Assembly: GCF_003002955.1 (NCBI RefSeq)
Contig: NZ_PVTJ01000002.1
Coordinates: 1-64,000, forward strand
DNA: 64,000 bases
DNA from: Glycomyces artemisiae
Lineage (GTDB): Bacteria; Actinomycetota; Actinomycetes; Mycobacteriales; Micromonosporaceae
Direction: 5' to 3'
Shown here in pieces: positions 26,983 to 34,286 of this stretch (position 1 is its first letter; every line of letters begins with the position of its first letter). Below the pieces are notes generated by a model that ran no database searches, was not told the DNA's origin, and saw nothing but the letters and a program-made list of their open reading frames with translations. The position numbers and the translations under genes are program-made.

Positions 26983-27501
26983 CTAGCGCTTCGAAGACGG
27001 CTTGCGGCGGGGCGCGGCCGACCGCGGGGGCTCCTCGCGGATGTGGTCGCGGACGCGGGCCATGGTGTCGCCGAGCCGGTCGAGGTCGTCGGCGGAGACC
27101 GCTTCGTACAACAGGCGCCGGGTGACCTCGATGTGCCCGGGGAGGACCTTCCCGACGGTCGCTCGGCCGCGGTCGGTGATGGCGACGAGGGTGGCGCGCT
27201 CGTCGTCGGGGCTGGGGCGGCGGGTGACGAGTCCGGCCTTCTCCAGCTGCGCGGCCTGGTAGGTGAGTCCGGAGCGGCTGTAGACGACGCCGTCGGCGAT
27301 CTGGGTCATGGTGAGCTGCTCGACCCCGTTGAGGGCCATGAGGATCTGGAACTGGACCGTGCTGATGCCGCCTTCGGCGCGGAGCTGCTGCTCCACGTGG
27401 TGCTGGAGGAGGCTCACGGCCTCGGTCAGCGCGAAGTAGGCCTCCAGCTGCCGCGGCTCGGGCAGCCGGACGCCGCCGAGGTCGATGTCGGGACCGGTCA
27501 C
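26983..27501 (-). CDS. MarR-family transcriptional regulator
   Basis: A 172-residue winged-helix regulator: QLTMTQIADGVVYSRSGLTYQAAQLEKAGLVTRRPSPDDERATLVAITDRG, with the DxR wing. GTG 27501 has TAGGAT six bases upstream on the minus strand, which suggests a leaderless message. Three copies of an 18-bp palindrome lie between it and the divergent oxidoreductase gene, one directly upstream of its -10 box. It probably represses both genes and responds to an electrophile or oxidant. Confidence 0.93.
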   Translation of the reverse strand: MTGPDIDLGGVRLPEPRQLEAYFALTEAVSLLQHHVEQQLRAEGGISTVQFQILMALNGVEQLTMTQIADGVVYSRSGLTYQAAQLEKAGLVTRRPSPDDERATLVAITDRGRATVGKVLPGHIEVTRRLLYEAVSADDLDRLGDTMARVRDHIREEPPRSAAPRRKPSSKR

Positions 27502-27515
27502 CCCCGAATCCTACC

Positions 27516-27619
27516 TGCTTCGAATTCAAAGCAATGTGCCGACCATCACGCACCCCGACCCTTGTGCTTCGAATTCAAAGCAGTCTAAGCTCGAACACAG
27601 ATGCTTCGAACTCGAAGCA
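27516..27619. promoter_or_regulatory. Three MarR-type operators in the divergent promoter
   Basis: TGCTTCGAATTCAAAGCA occurs at 27516-27533 and identically at 27565-27582, and TGCTTCGAACTCGAAGCA (a perfect spaced palindrome) at 27602-27619. Spacing is 49 and 37 bp. The first overlaps the MarR promoter and the third lies 20 bases before the quinone oxidoreductase start. Confidence 0.85.
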
Positions 27620-27639
27620 CAATCTGAAGGAGTCGCAAT

Positions 27640-28566
27640 ATGAAAGCCATCCGCTACCACTCCTACGGTGACAGCCGCGTCCTCGCCCTCGAAGAGACCG
27701 ACCGCCCCACCGCGGGCCCCGGCCAGGTCGTCGTCAAGGTCGCCGGCACCTCGTTCAACCTCCTCGACGCGGCCATCCGCGTCGGGATCATGCAGGAAGC
27801 CATGCCGATCGACTTCCCGCACACGCCCGGCGTCGACGTCTCCGGCACCATCGCCGAGACCGGCGAAGGCGTCACCGGCTGGAGCACCGGCGACCCCGTG
27901 ATCGCCTTCCTCCCGCCCACCGCGCCCGGCGCCGCCGCCGAGTACGTCGCCGTCCCGGCCGACCTCCTCGCCGCCGCCCCCGCCACGGTCCCGCTCCCCG
28001 ACGCCGCGGCCCTGCCCACGGTCGGCCTCACCGCCCGCCAGGCCCTCTTCGACCACCTCGACCTCAAACCCGGCCAGCGCCTCCTCATCAACGGCGCCGG
28101 AGGCGCCGTCGGCGGCTACGCGATCCAGCTCGCCAAGCGCGCGGGAGCACACGTCACCGCGACCGCCAGCCCGCGCAGCCTCGACCGCGTCAAGGCCGCG
28201 GGCGCCGACCGGATCGTCGACTACACGGCGGAACCGGTGGTGAAGACCCTCGCCGGTGAGCACTTCGACGCGGTCCTGCAACTGGTCCGCGACACCCCCG
28301 AGGAGACCGCGGCCCTCGCCGACCTCGCCGCCGACGGCGGCGCCTTCACCAGCACCACCATCCCGGGGCCGCAGACCGCCCGGATCAGGGTCGAGCACGT
28401 CTACGTGGCGAACGACCCCGCCCGCCTCGCCGACCTGGTCGCCCTCGTCGACGCGGGCGAACTCCGCATCGACGTCGCCGAGCGCCTCCCGCTCGCCGAC
28501 CTCCCCTCCGTCCACGACCGCGCCGTCGAAGGGAGGCTCCTCGGCAAGACGGTCCTCACACCGTGA
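27640..28566 (+). CDS. Zinc-less NADPH:quinone oxidoreductase (MDR family)
   Basis: A 308-residue medium-chain reductase (MKAIRYHSYGDSRVLALEETDRP...). The Rossmann motif LINGAGGAVGGYAIQLAKRAG binds NADPH; PHTPGVDVSGTIAETGEGV and AAALPTVGLTARQAL are typical of quinone oxidoreductases. The structural zinc cysteines are absent. GAAGGAG lies before ATG 27640. The divergent MarR regulator and three operators make this a classic MarR-controlled detoxification pair for quinones or other electrophiles. Confidence 0.93.
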   Translation: MKAIRYHSYGDSRVLALEETDRPTAGPGQVVVKVAGTSFNLLDAAIRVGIMQEAMPIDFPHTPGVDVSGTIAETGEGVTGWSTGDPVIAFLPPTAPGAAAEYVAVPADLLAAAPATVPLPDAAALPTVGLTARQALFDHLDLKPGQRLLINGAGGAVGGYAIQLAKRAGAHVTATASPRSLDRVKAAGADRIVDYTAEPVVKTLAGEHFDAVLQLVRDTPEETAALADLAADGGAFTSTTIPGPQTARIRVEHVYVANDPARLADLVALVDAGELRIDVAERLPLADLPSVHDRAVEGRLLGKTVLTP

Positions 28567-28600
28567 CCGCCGACCCGCCCGGGTGCGCTTAGATTGCCGG

Positions 28601-29572
28601 GTGGCAACCGTTGAAGGACCGTCGGGTCAGGACGCACCGGCACCGGAACGACCGGCCCGGGACACCCCGGACCGGCCGGCACCGGAACCGTCACCGGTAC
28701 CCGGTGACGACCCCGGGCTCGAAGCGGCCATGGCCGAATTCACCGCAGTGAGGCCGCGACTGTTCGGGATCGCCTACCGGATGCTCGGCAGCGCGAGCGA
28801 AGCCGAGGACCTCGTCCAGGAAGTGTGGCTGCGCTGGCAGGCGTACGACCGGGCGTCGGTGGCCGAACCCGGGGCGTTCCTGGCGACGATCGCGACCCGG
28901 CTGTCGATCAACGTGCTGCAGTCGGCGCGGGTGCGCCGCGAGACCTACATCGGTCCGTGGCTCCCCGAGCCGGTCGACACCGCGGCCGACCCGCACCTGG
29001 GCGCTGAGCGGGGCGAGGCCCTGGAGTACGCGACGCTGCTGCTGATGGAGCGGCTGTCGCCCAACGAACGGGCCGCGTACGTGCTCCGCGAGGCGTTCGA
29101 CTACCCGTACGGTCAGATCGCGGAGGTCCTCGGCACGACCCCGGCGGCGGCTCGCCAGCTGGCGAGCCGGGCCCGGCGCCACATCGCCGACGGCCGGCGC
29201 TCCCGACCGGCACCGCACGGGCAGCGCGAGCTCCTGGAGGCGTTCATGACGGCGGCCCGCTCCGGCGACATGCAGGGCCTGGAACGGCTCTTCGCAGCCG
29301 ACGTCGTGAACATCTCCGACGGCAACGGCGCCGTCAAGGTGGCCCGCAAACCGCTCGTCGGCGCCACCCGCGTGGCGAAGTTCCTCAACTCCATCACCTG
29401 GCTCTGGGACGACGTCACGATCGAATGGAAGGACCTCGGCGGCCGGACCTGGGCGGTCCTGCACCAGAACGGCGGCGTCTACGCGGCCCTCACCGTCGAC
29501 GCGAACAGCACCGGCATCGACCAGGTCCTATGGCTGGTAGCCCCCGAAAAACTAGGCGCCTTCCAGCCCTGA
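28601..29572 (+). CDS. ECF sigma factor, SigJ type with SnoaL-like tail
   Basis: 323 residues from GTG 28601; TTAGAT lies six bases upstream, so a leaderless start is likely (ATG 28730 is an alternative that trims a Pro-rich tail). Region 2 reads RLFGIAYRMLGSASEAEDLVQEVWLRW and region 4 SPNERAAYVLREAFDYPYGQIAEVLGTTPAAARQLASRARRHI. The C-terminal SnoaL-like domain (ELLEAFMTAARSGDMQGLERLFAADVV...) is characteristic of SigJ-type (ECF41) factors and modulates activity without a classical anti-sigma factor. ECF41 genes are commonly paired with an oxidoreductase, and an NmrA-like gene lies close by on the opposite strand. Confidence 0.92.
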   Translation: MATVEGPSGQDAPAPERPARDTPDRPAPEPSPVPGDDPGLEAAMAEFTAVRPRLFGIAYRMLGSASEAEDLVQEVWLRWQAYDRASVAEPGAFLATIATRLSINVLQSARVRRETYIGPWLPEPVDTAADPHLGAERGEALEYATLLLMERLSPNERAAYVLREAFDYPYGQIAEVLGTTPAAARQLASRARRHIADGRRSRPAPHGQRELLEAFMTAARSGDMQGLERLFAADVVNISDGNGAVKVARKPLVGATRVAKFLNSITWLWDDVTIEWKDLGGRTWAVLHQNGGVYAALTVDANSTGIDQVLWLVAPEKLGAFQP

Positions 29573-29790
29573 TGCGCGATCCGGCGGCGGATCGGCAGCA
29601 GGGCGATGCCCGTGGCCTTCGTGCGGGCCAGCGATGCCTCGATGATCCCGCGGGTCTCCGCGAGAGTCGGCCTCCCGTCGCCGCGCTCTGCATGCAGGTC
29701 GCGGAGCCAGGCCGCGTCGTTCTCGATCCACGGCCGCATGACCAGCCGGTCGGTCGCGAGATGGCATTCCATGGGCGCAAAGGCGGTCAT
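29573..29790 (-). pseudogene. Truncated GNAT acetyltransferase remnant
   Basis: From ATG 29790 the frame reads MTAFAPMECHLATDRLVMRP and continues through NDAAWLRDLHAERGDGRPTLAETRGIIEASL to TGIALLPIRRR, the start of a RimJ-type GNAT. The similarity stops abruptly at the sigma-factor stop codon; the frame continues antisense into that gene without family character. The acetyl-CoA-binding half is missing. It is probably a relic of a deletion that brought the sigma factor next to the remnant. Confidence 0.7.
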
Positions 29791-29861
29791 GCCGCAACTA
29801 TGCCCCTCCGCGCGCCGGGCCCCGGGCGGCGCAGCCGCCCGGAGCCCGGCGGCCCGGTGCA

Positions 29862-30596
29862 CTAGCGCGCCAGCCACTCCCGGTACGTGGTGGTCGACAG
29901 GACGGCGTCGTCTCCGGCGATGAGGGCGTCGCCCTTCACCGCCGGGAACATGCCGGCCGTGTCGTCGACGAGCACGGTCCGCTTGTCGCCCTTCGCTTCG
30001 AGCGTGATCCGGCCGAGCTCGTCGAGCGTGAACACCTCGGGCCCGGCGACATTGCGCGTCCCGCCCAGCGGCGCCCCGGCCGCGACGTCCGCGACCGCCC
30101 GCGCGATGTCCGCCGAGGCGATCGGCTGCACGCGAGTCGCGGGCAGCCGCACCGTGTGCTCGTCCGAAGTCCACGAGAGGACCGCGTCCATGAACTCGAA
30201 GAACTGCGTCGACCGCACGATCGAGTAAGGCACCGGCCCGGCCTTCAGCACGTCCTCCTGGAGCGTCTTCGCCCGGTAGTAGTCCAGCTCCGGCACCTGG
30301 TCGACCCCGACGATCGACAGGATCACCGCGTGCCCGACCTCCGCGTCGCGCGCCCCGGCGAGCAGGTTGTCCATGCTCGTCTGGAAGAACGCGGGCGACT
30401 GCTCGTCGAACGTCGGCGAGTTCGTCAGGTTGACGACCGCCCCCGCCCCCGCGAGCGCCTCCGCGATCCCCGCGCCGCTGAGCAGGTCCACGCCCGTGGA
30501 CGGCGAGTGCGGCACCGCCTCGTGCCCGCCCTCGTTCAGGATCCTGACGACCTGCGATCCGATGAGCCCGGTACCGCCGATGACAGCGATCTTCAT
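29862..30596 (-). CDS. NmrA-like NAD(P)-binding oxidoreductase
   Basis: A 244-residue atypical short-chain dehydrogenase: MKIAVIGGTGLIGSQVVRIL gives the N-terminal GxxGxxG. The family motif LSIVGVDQVPELDYYRAKTLQEDVLKA lies mid-protein, with Tyr and Lys in the YYxxK arrangement, and IVRSTQFFEFM follows. GGAGGTG precedes ATG 30596. Proteins of this class are typical partners of ECF41/SigJ-like sigma factors and may be controlled by the sigma factor at 28601. The substrate is unknown. Confidence 0.88.
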   Translation of the reverse strand: MKIAVIGGTGLIGSQVVRILNEGGHEAVPHSPSTGVDLLSGAGIAEALAGAGAVVNLTNSPTFDEQSPAFFQTSMDNLLAGARDAEVGHAVILSIVGVDQVPELDYYRAKTLQEDVLKAGPVPYSIVRSTQFFEFMDAVLSWTSDEHTVRLPATRVQPIASADIARAVADVAAGAPLGGTRNVAGPEVFTLDELGRITLEAKGDKRTVLVDDTAGMFPAVKGDALIAGDDAVLSTTTYREWLAR

Positions 30597-30741
30597 TGCA
30601 CACCTCCGGTTCCGCGGGACGGCCCCTGCCGCCCCGTCGACAGCTCAGACAAGACGCGCCCCGGATCTGTGACATCCTCCCGCGCCCGCCCGCCGAAAAC
30701 GCCCGTTCCGGCCCCGCCCGCCGCTTGATAGCGTTTGCGCC

Positions 30742-31761
30742 ATGAGCGAGCCGACCGCCTTCCCGCTGCGACTGCCGGACATGCCCCTGCACGACCCGTA
30801 CGTCGTCGCCGACGCCGCGACCGGCCTGTACCACCTCTTCACCTCGAACCTCGACCTTTCAGGCACCCCCGGCACCGGCACCATGGCCTACCGCTCGCGC
30901 AACCTCCGCGACTGGGCCGAGCCCGTCCCGGTCTTCCTCGTCGCCGACGAGGAGCAGCCGTGGGCGCGCCACGGCGCCTGGGCCCCCGAGGTCCACCGCT
31001 GGAACGGCCGCTGGTACCTGTTCACCACGCTCCACAACGCCGACGCGCCCCTGCCGGTCCCGCAGCCCGGCGAGTACGGCACGCCGTTCCCCGTCGCGAA
31101 CTACCGCCGCTCCACGATCGTCGCCGCCGCCGACGACCTCACCGGCCCCTACCGGATGCTGCGCCCCGGCGAGCCGATCCTCCCCGCCGAGCTCATGACC
31201 CTCGACGGGACGCTCTACACGGACGACGCCGGGAAGCCGTGGATGGTGTACGCCAACGAATGGCTCCAGCGCATCGACGGCACCATCGAGGCGTTCCCCC
31301 TCACCGACACCCTCGACGCGGTCGCGGGCGACCCCGTCGTCCTCTTCCGCGGCTCCGACGCCTCCTGGCTCACCCGCGAACTCCCCGCCGGAGTCCCCCA
31401 CCAGATCGCGCCCTACGTCACCGACGGCCCGCAGCTCTACCGCGCCCCCGGCGGCGCCCTCGTCTGCCTGTGGTCCACGTACGAGAAGAACCGCCTCACC
31501 GCGGGCGGCATCGACGGCGACTACGTCCAGACCTGGGCCGTCTCCCCTTCCGGCCGCCTCGAAGGCCCTTGGGAGCAGCGCGAACCGCTCGTGCGCGCCG
31601 ACTCCGGCCACGGCATGCTCTTCACCGCCTTCGACGGCACCCTCATGCTCATCCTCCACCGCCCCTTCACCAACGCCCGCGGCAAGCTCTACGAGATGGC
31701 ATGGGACGGCGACGAACTCAAGATCGTCCGCCACCGCACCGACCTCGACGGCGACCGGTAG
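30742..31761 (+). CDS. Glycoside hydrolase family 43-like protein
   Basis: A 339-residue five-bladed beta-propeller hydrolase of the GH43 type, acting on arabinose- or xylose-containing glycans. The HDPYVVADAATGLYHLFTS start holds the likely base Asp 18; Asp 155 in TLDGTLY is the second conserved acid. The position usually held by the general-acid Glu reads VTDGP (Asp 228). No signal peptide is present, so it is probably cytoplasmic and works on imported oligosaccharides. TAGCGT lies seven bases before ATG 30742, suggesting a leaderless transcript. Confidence 0.88.
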   Translation: MSEPTAFPLRLPDMPLHDPYVVADAATGLYHLFTSNLDLSGTPGTGTMAYRSRNLRDWAEPVPVFLVADEEQPWARHGAWAPEVHRWNGRWYLFTTLHNADAPLPVPQPGEYGTPFPVANYRRSTIVAAADDLTGPYRMLRPGEPILPAELMTLDGTLYTDDAGKPWMVYANEWLQRIDGTIEAFPLTDTLDAVAGDPVVLFRGSDASWLTRELPAGVPHQIAPYVTDGPQLYRAPGGALVCLWSTYEKNRLTAGGIDGDYVQTWAVSPSGRLEGPWEQREPLVRADSGHGMLFTAFDGTLMLILHRPFTNARGKLYEMAWDGDELKIVRHRTDLDGDR

Positions 31762-31905
31762 CCGACATCGGCCGCGCGCAGACTACCTGCGCGCGTGGAC
31801 GATCGGTGTACCCTGCGTACATCGGTCCTTCCCGTGCAGCGCCGCACCGAAGCGCCCGTTTCCGACCCCGACGACACCAGTCCTGTCTGGATGAGGAAGG
31901 TCTGC

Positions 31906-31971
31906 ATGCTCGGAGAAGACCAGATCGCGGAGTTGTCGGCCGCGCCGAACGAACCCCGCGGGAGTCGATGA
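31906..31971 (+). CDS. 21-residue upstream peptide of the toxin locus
   Basis: ATG 31906 is preceded by GAGGAAGG. The frame reads MLGEDQIAELSAAPNEPRGS plus Arg, then TGA at 31969-31971, two bases before the ATG of the EspC-like gene. It could be a regulatory leader peptide that couples translation or a remnant of a longer gene. No homologue is recognised. Confidence 0.35.
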   Translation: MLGEDQIAELSAAPNEPRGSR

Positions 31972-31973
31972 CC

Positions 31974-32303
31974 ATGCCCGGATTCAACGTCGATCCCGAA
32001 TCGATGCGGCGCTCCGCCGACGAACTCGACGCGGCCACCACCGAAGTGCAGTCACTGCTGGACGAGTTCACGGCGGCCGTCGAGCAGTTCGCCGACGCTT
32101 TCGGGGGCGACATGATCGGCTCGCTCGCGGGGGTCGGGCACCAGATCTGCGTGGACGCGCTCACCGAGACCCTGACCCTCGACGTCGAGGAGCTGACCGG
32201 CCTGGCCGCGGCCGTCCGCGAGATGGCCGACGACCACGAGACGGTCGACGGCGAGATCGCCGCCTCCTTCACCACCCTCGGCAAGGACCTCGGCCCCGCC
32301 TGA
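31974..32303 (+). CDS. EspC-like type VII secretion protein
   Basis: A 109-residue helical hairpin protein: MPGFNVDPESMRRSADELDAATTEVQSLLDEF..., with the xVDPxxLRxxAxxLD start typical of EspC-family (PF10824) proteins. GGGAG lies nine bases before ATG 31974; ATG 31968 is too close to it. It is the first gene of a cassette that goes on to a WXG-like delivery domain, a deaminase toxin and an immunity protein. It probably serves as secretion partner for the toxin. Confidence 0.8.
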   Translation: MPGFNVDPESMRRSADELDAATTEVQSLLDEFTAAVEQFADAFGGDMIGSLAGVGHQICVDALTETLTLDVEELTGLAAAVREMADDHETVDGEIAASFTTLGKDLGPA

Positions 32304-32348
32304 CCGCCCGTCCGGCTCCACTATCGACTCGACGAGGAGAACACCCCC

Positions 32349-32843
32349 ATGGGCATGCAACTACCCTCGGAACTCATCACTCTGCTGGGCATGCTCGGCT
32401 TCGAGTGGCCCGAGTCCGACGAGGAGAAGATCTTCAACCTCGCCGGTGAATGGACCGGCCTGGCGGACCGGATCGACGGCCGGGTCGAAGCACTCAACGC
32501 GGCCGCGAGGACCCTGCTGGACAACAACTCCGGCCGCCAGATCGACTCGTTCAGGGACGAGTGGGAAGGCTCCGATTCCGCGGTCGCGAGCATCAGCGAC
32601 GCCGTGGACCCGAACAACAAGGTCAACATCTCGCTGACCATCGTGGCCGGCCTGGTGCTGGCATTGAAGATCCAGGTGATCATCCAACTGGCGATCCTGG
32701 CCGTCCAGATCGCCTGGGCCCTCGCGACCGCCGCGGTGACCTTCGGCGCCTCCCTCGTGCAGATCCCCATCTTCAAGAAGATCACCGGGATGATCATCGA
32801 CCAGCTGATGGACATGGCGATCGGGAGACTGCTCAATGGTTGA
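32349..32843 (+). CDS. WXG100-like toxin delivery domain protein (detached)
   Basis: A 164-residue protein: LPSELITLLGMLGFEWPESDEEKIFNLAGEWTGLADRIDGRVEALN is the N-terminal helix pattern typical of actinobacterial polymorphic toxins exported by type VII systems, with the DEW.GSDSA turn later. The C-terminal half has a long hydrophobic segment (SLTIVAGLVLALKIQVIIQLAIL...). In related proteins this domain is fused to a C-terminal toxin. Here the gene stops and overlaps by eight bases the separate toxin gene, so delivery and toxin parts are encoded as two polypeptides. GAGGAG lies upstream of ATG 32349. Confidence 0.8.
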   Translation: MGMQLPSELITLLGMLGFEWPESDEEKIFNLAGEWTGLADRIDGRVEALNAAARTLLDNNSGRQIDSFRDEWEGSDSAVASISDAVDPNNKVNISLTIVAGLVLALKIQVIIQLAILAVQIAWALATAAVTFGASLVQIPIFKKITGMIIDQLMDMAIGRLLNG

Positions 32844-33576
32844 CAAGGGCAAGGGACCATCCGTCAGCGCCGATGGCAACGCCGCCAAGATATTCAAGGA
32901 AGTCGCTCAGGAGTTCAAGCCGGCCAGGAGGCGGAACCGACGCCGCGGCAAAGGCGGAGGCGGGGGCGACCAGCCCAATCCCGACACCACCCCCACGCCC
33001 GGCCCCTCCAACGAGTTCAAGCCGAAGGCCCCGGAACACCTGGAGCCGAGCGATGACAAGGTGGCGGACCGGCAGAGACTGCGGCAGGCCCTCCACGACA
33101 AGATCGACGACGTGCGGAACCCGAACAACCCCAACCAGTACCCCAAGGGCGGCGAGCCGTGCGTGAGCGCCGTGTGGGACCGCAAGTCCGGTCGGGTCTA
33201 CTACGACCACAACGTCAAGGAACAACCCAACCGGGACGACTTCGATCCGATCCTCCAGGAGCGGATGGACAGGTTCGGGAGGGGCGAATGGGACGAGCGG
33301 GGGCTCAAGCCCGGCATGATCACGAACTACGGCGTCCCCGGTCAGCACTCCGAGTCCCGAGCGACCAACAACGCGCTCAAGGACGCCCGCGCAGAAGGGC
33401 GCGACCCGAGCATGGACGACTTCTGGGTCGAGAACGCCAACGCCAAGACCAAGAAGCCGATGAAGTGCTGCATTCAGTGCACGCAGATGGTCGACGGCGT
33501 CGACGGCAGTTCGAGCGGCTGGAACATTCATGGCGGCAAGCGCAGCGAAGACAAAGGCTGGGATGGAAACTTCTAA
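32836..33576 (+). CDS. YwqJ-like deaminase toxin
   Basis: A 246-residue protein. After a basic, Gly/Pro-rich linker (to ~residue 65), the C-terminal ~150 residues resemble the YwqJ-type nucleic-acid deaminase family: VPGQHSESRATNNALKDARAEG supplies the zinc-binding His 171 and Glu 173 (HxE), and KCCIQCTQM supplies Cys 212 and Cys 215 (CxxC). Such toxins deaminate bases in nucleic acids of rivals. ATG 32836 overlaps the WXG-like gene by eight bases. The next gene resembles YwqK-type immunity proteins. The product and activity are inferred from motifs only. Confidence 0.78.
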   Translation: MVDKGKGPSVSADGNAAKIFKEVAQEFKPARRRNRRRGKGGGGGDQPNPDTTPTPGPSNEFKPKAPEHLEPSDDKVADRQRLRQALHDKIDDVRNPNNPNQYPKGGEPCVSAVWDRKSGRVYYDHNVKEQPNRDDFDPILQERMDRFGRGEWDERGLKPGMITNYGVPGQHSESRATNNALKDARAEGRDPSMDDFWVENANAKTKKPMKCCIQCTQMVDGVDGSSSGWNIHGGKRSEDKGWDGNF

Positions 33577-33591
33577 CGGTAAGGTGGCCGC

Positions 33592-34062
33592 GTGAAACCA
33601 AATTACGATCCCGTCGCCTTGACGGTGCCCGATGACGAAGTCGAGATCGACGACGAACTGGTGTACCGGCGCGGCTCCGAGCGGTTCACGGGATTCACCG
33701 GCCGGACGAGGTACGGCGGCAACTACGAGTTCCAGAGCTTCAAGGACGGCTTGCTCGACGGACCCAGCGGGGAGATCACACCTGAGGGCGATCTGGTCGT
33801 CGAGGAGTGGTACCGGGGGAACTTCCTGTACGGGATCACCAGGAAGTTCCGGCAGGACGGGACACTGGCCACGGCGATCGGGTACGAGTACGGATTCGTC
33901 GTCTGGACGGTGAAGTTCGACTTCGACGGGAGTTCCGTCACGTCGACCGAGCTCGCGGAGTTCGATGAGACGCAGATGAAGACCCTCGGCATGTTCCGCC
34001 GCGAGCTGCCGATGCCCCCGGTGCCCGGCCCCGAGTACGCGGGCGACCTCCAGAAGCACTGA
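33592..34062 (+). CDS. YwqK-like (MORN-type) immunity protein
   Basis: 156 residues from GTG 33592. The centre has MORN/YwqK-like units: NYEFQSFKDGLLDGPSGEIT and LVVEEWYRGNFLYGITRKFRQDGTLATA. In Bacillus, YwqK is the antitoxin of the YwqJ toxin, and here the pair follows the toxin gene by 15 bases, as expected for immunity. The base composition is lower in GC than in neighbours, which suggests horizontal acquisition. No catalytic motifs are seen. Confidence 0.75.
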   Translation: MKPNYDPVALTVPDDEVEIDDELVYRRGSERFTGFTGRTRYGGNYEFQSFKDGLLDGPSGEITPEGDLVVEEWYRGNFLYGITRKFRQDGTLATAIGYEYGFVVWTVKFDFDGSSVTSTELAEFDETQMKTLGMFRRELPMPPVPGPEYAGDLQKH

Positions 34063-34233
34063 TCCCCGAAACGACCGCCAGGGCGGTGGTGTCACCGCCA
34101 CCGCCACCGCCACCGCCCCAAGCGTTACATGAGACTCCGACGAAAACGTTCTTCAACACGCCGTGTCGCGCATTCCTTTGCGATGACACCGGGTTGGCAC
34201 GCACGCAGGGGTACCGTTCGACCACACCCGGCC

Positions 34234-34239
34234 GCTATA
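34234..34239 (+). promoter_or_regulatory. -10 element of the alpha-glucoside operon
   Basis: TATAGT lies 47 bases before the ATG of the binding-protein gene in an otherwise GC-rich region, and AT-richer sequence with AACGTT (about 34146-34151) is upstream. No convincing -35 box at 16-18 bp spacing is seen. The nearby (CCACCG)n run at about 34099-34118 could pair with GGCGGTGG just before it. Confidence 0.5.
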
Positions 34240-34286
34240 GTGCGGATTGGATGCTGTTAGCGCCGATTCGCCCCTTAGGAGCGGCT

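Noticed and set aside
34099-34118. CCACCG simple repeat, considered as a CRISPR-like or functional array
   Set aside because: It is a short hexanucleotide run with no spacers.
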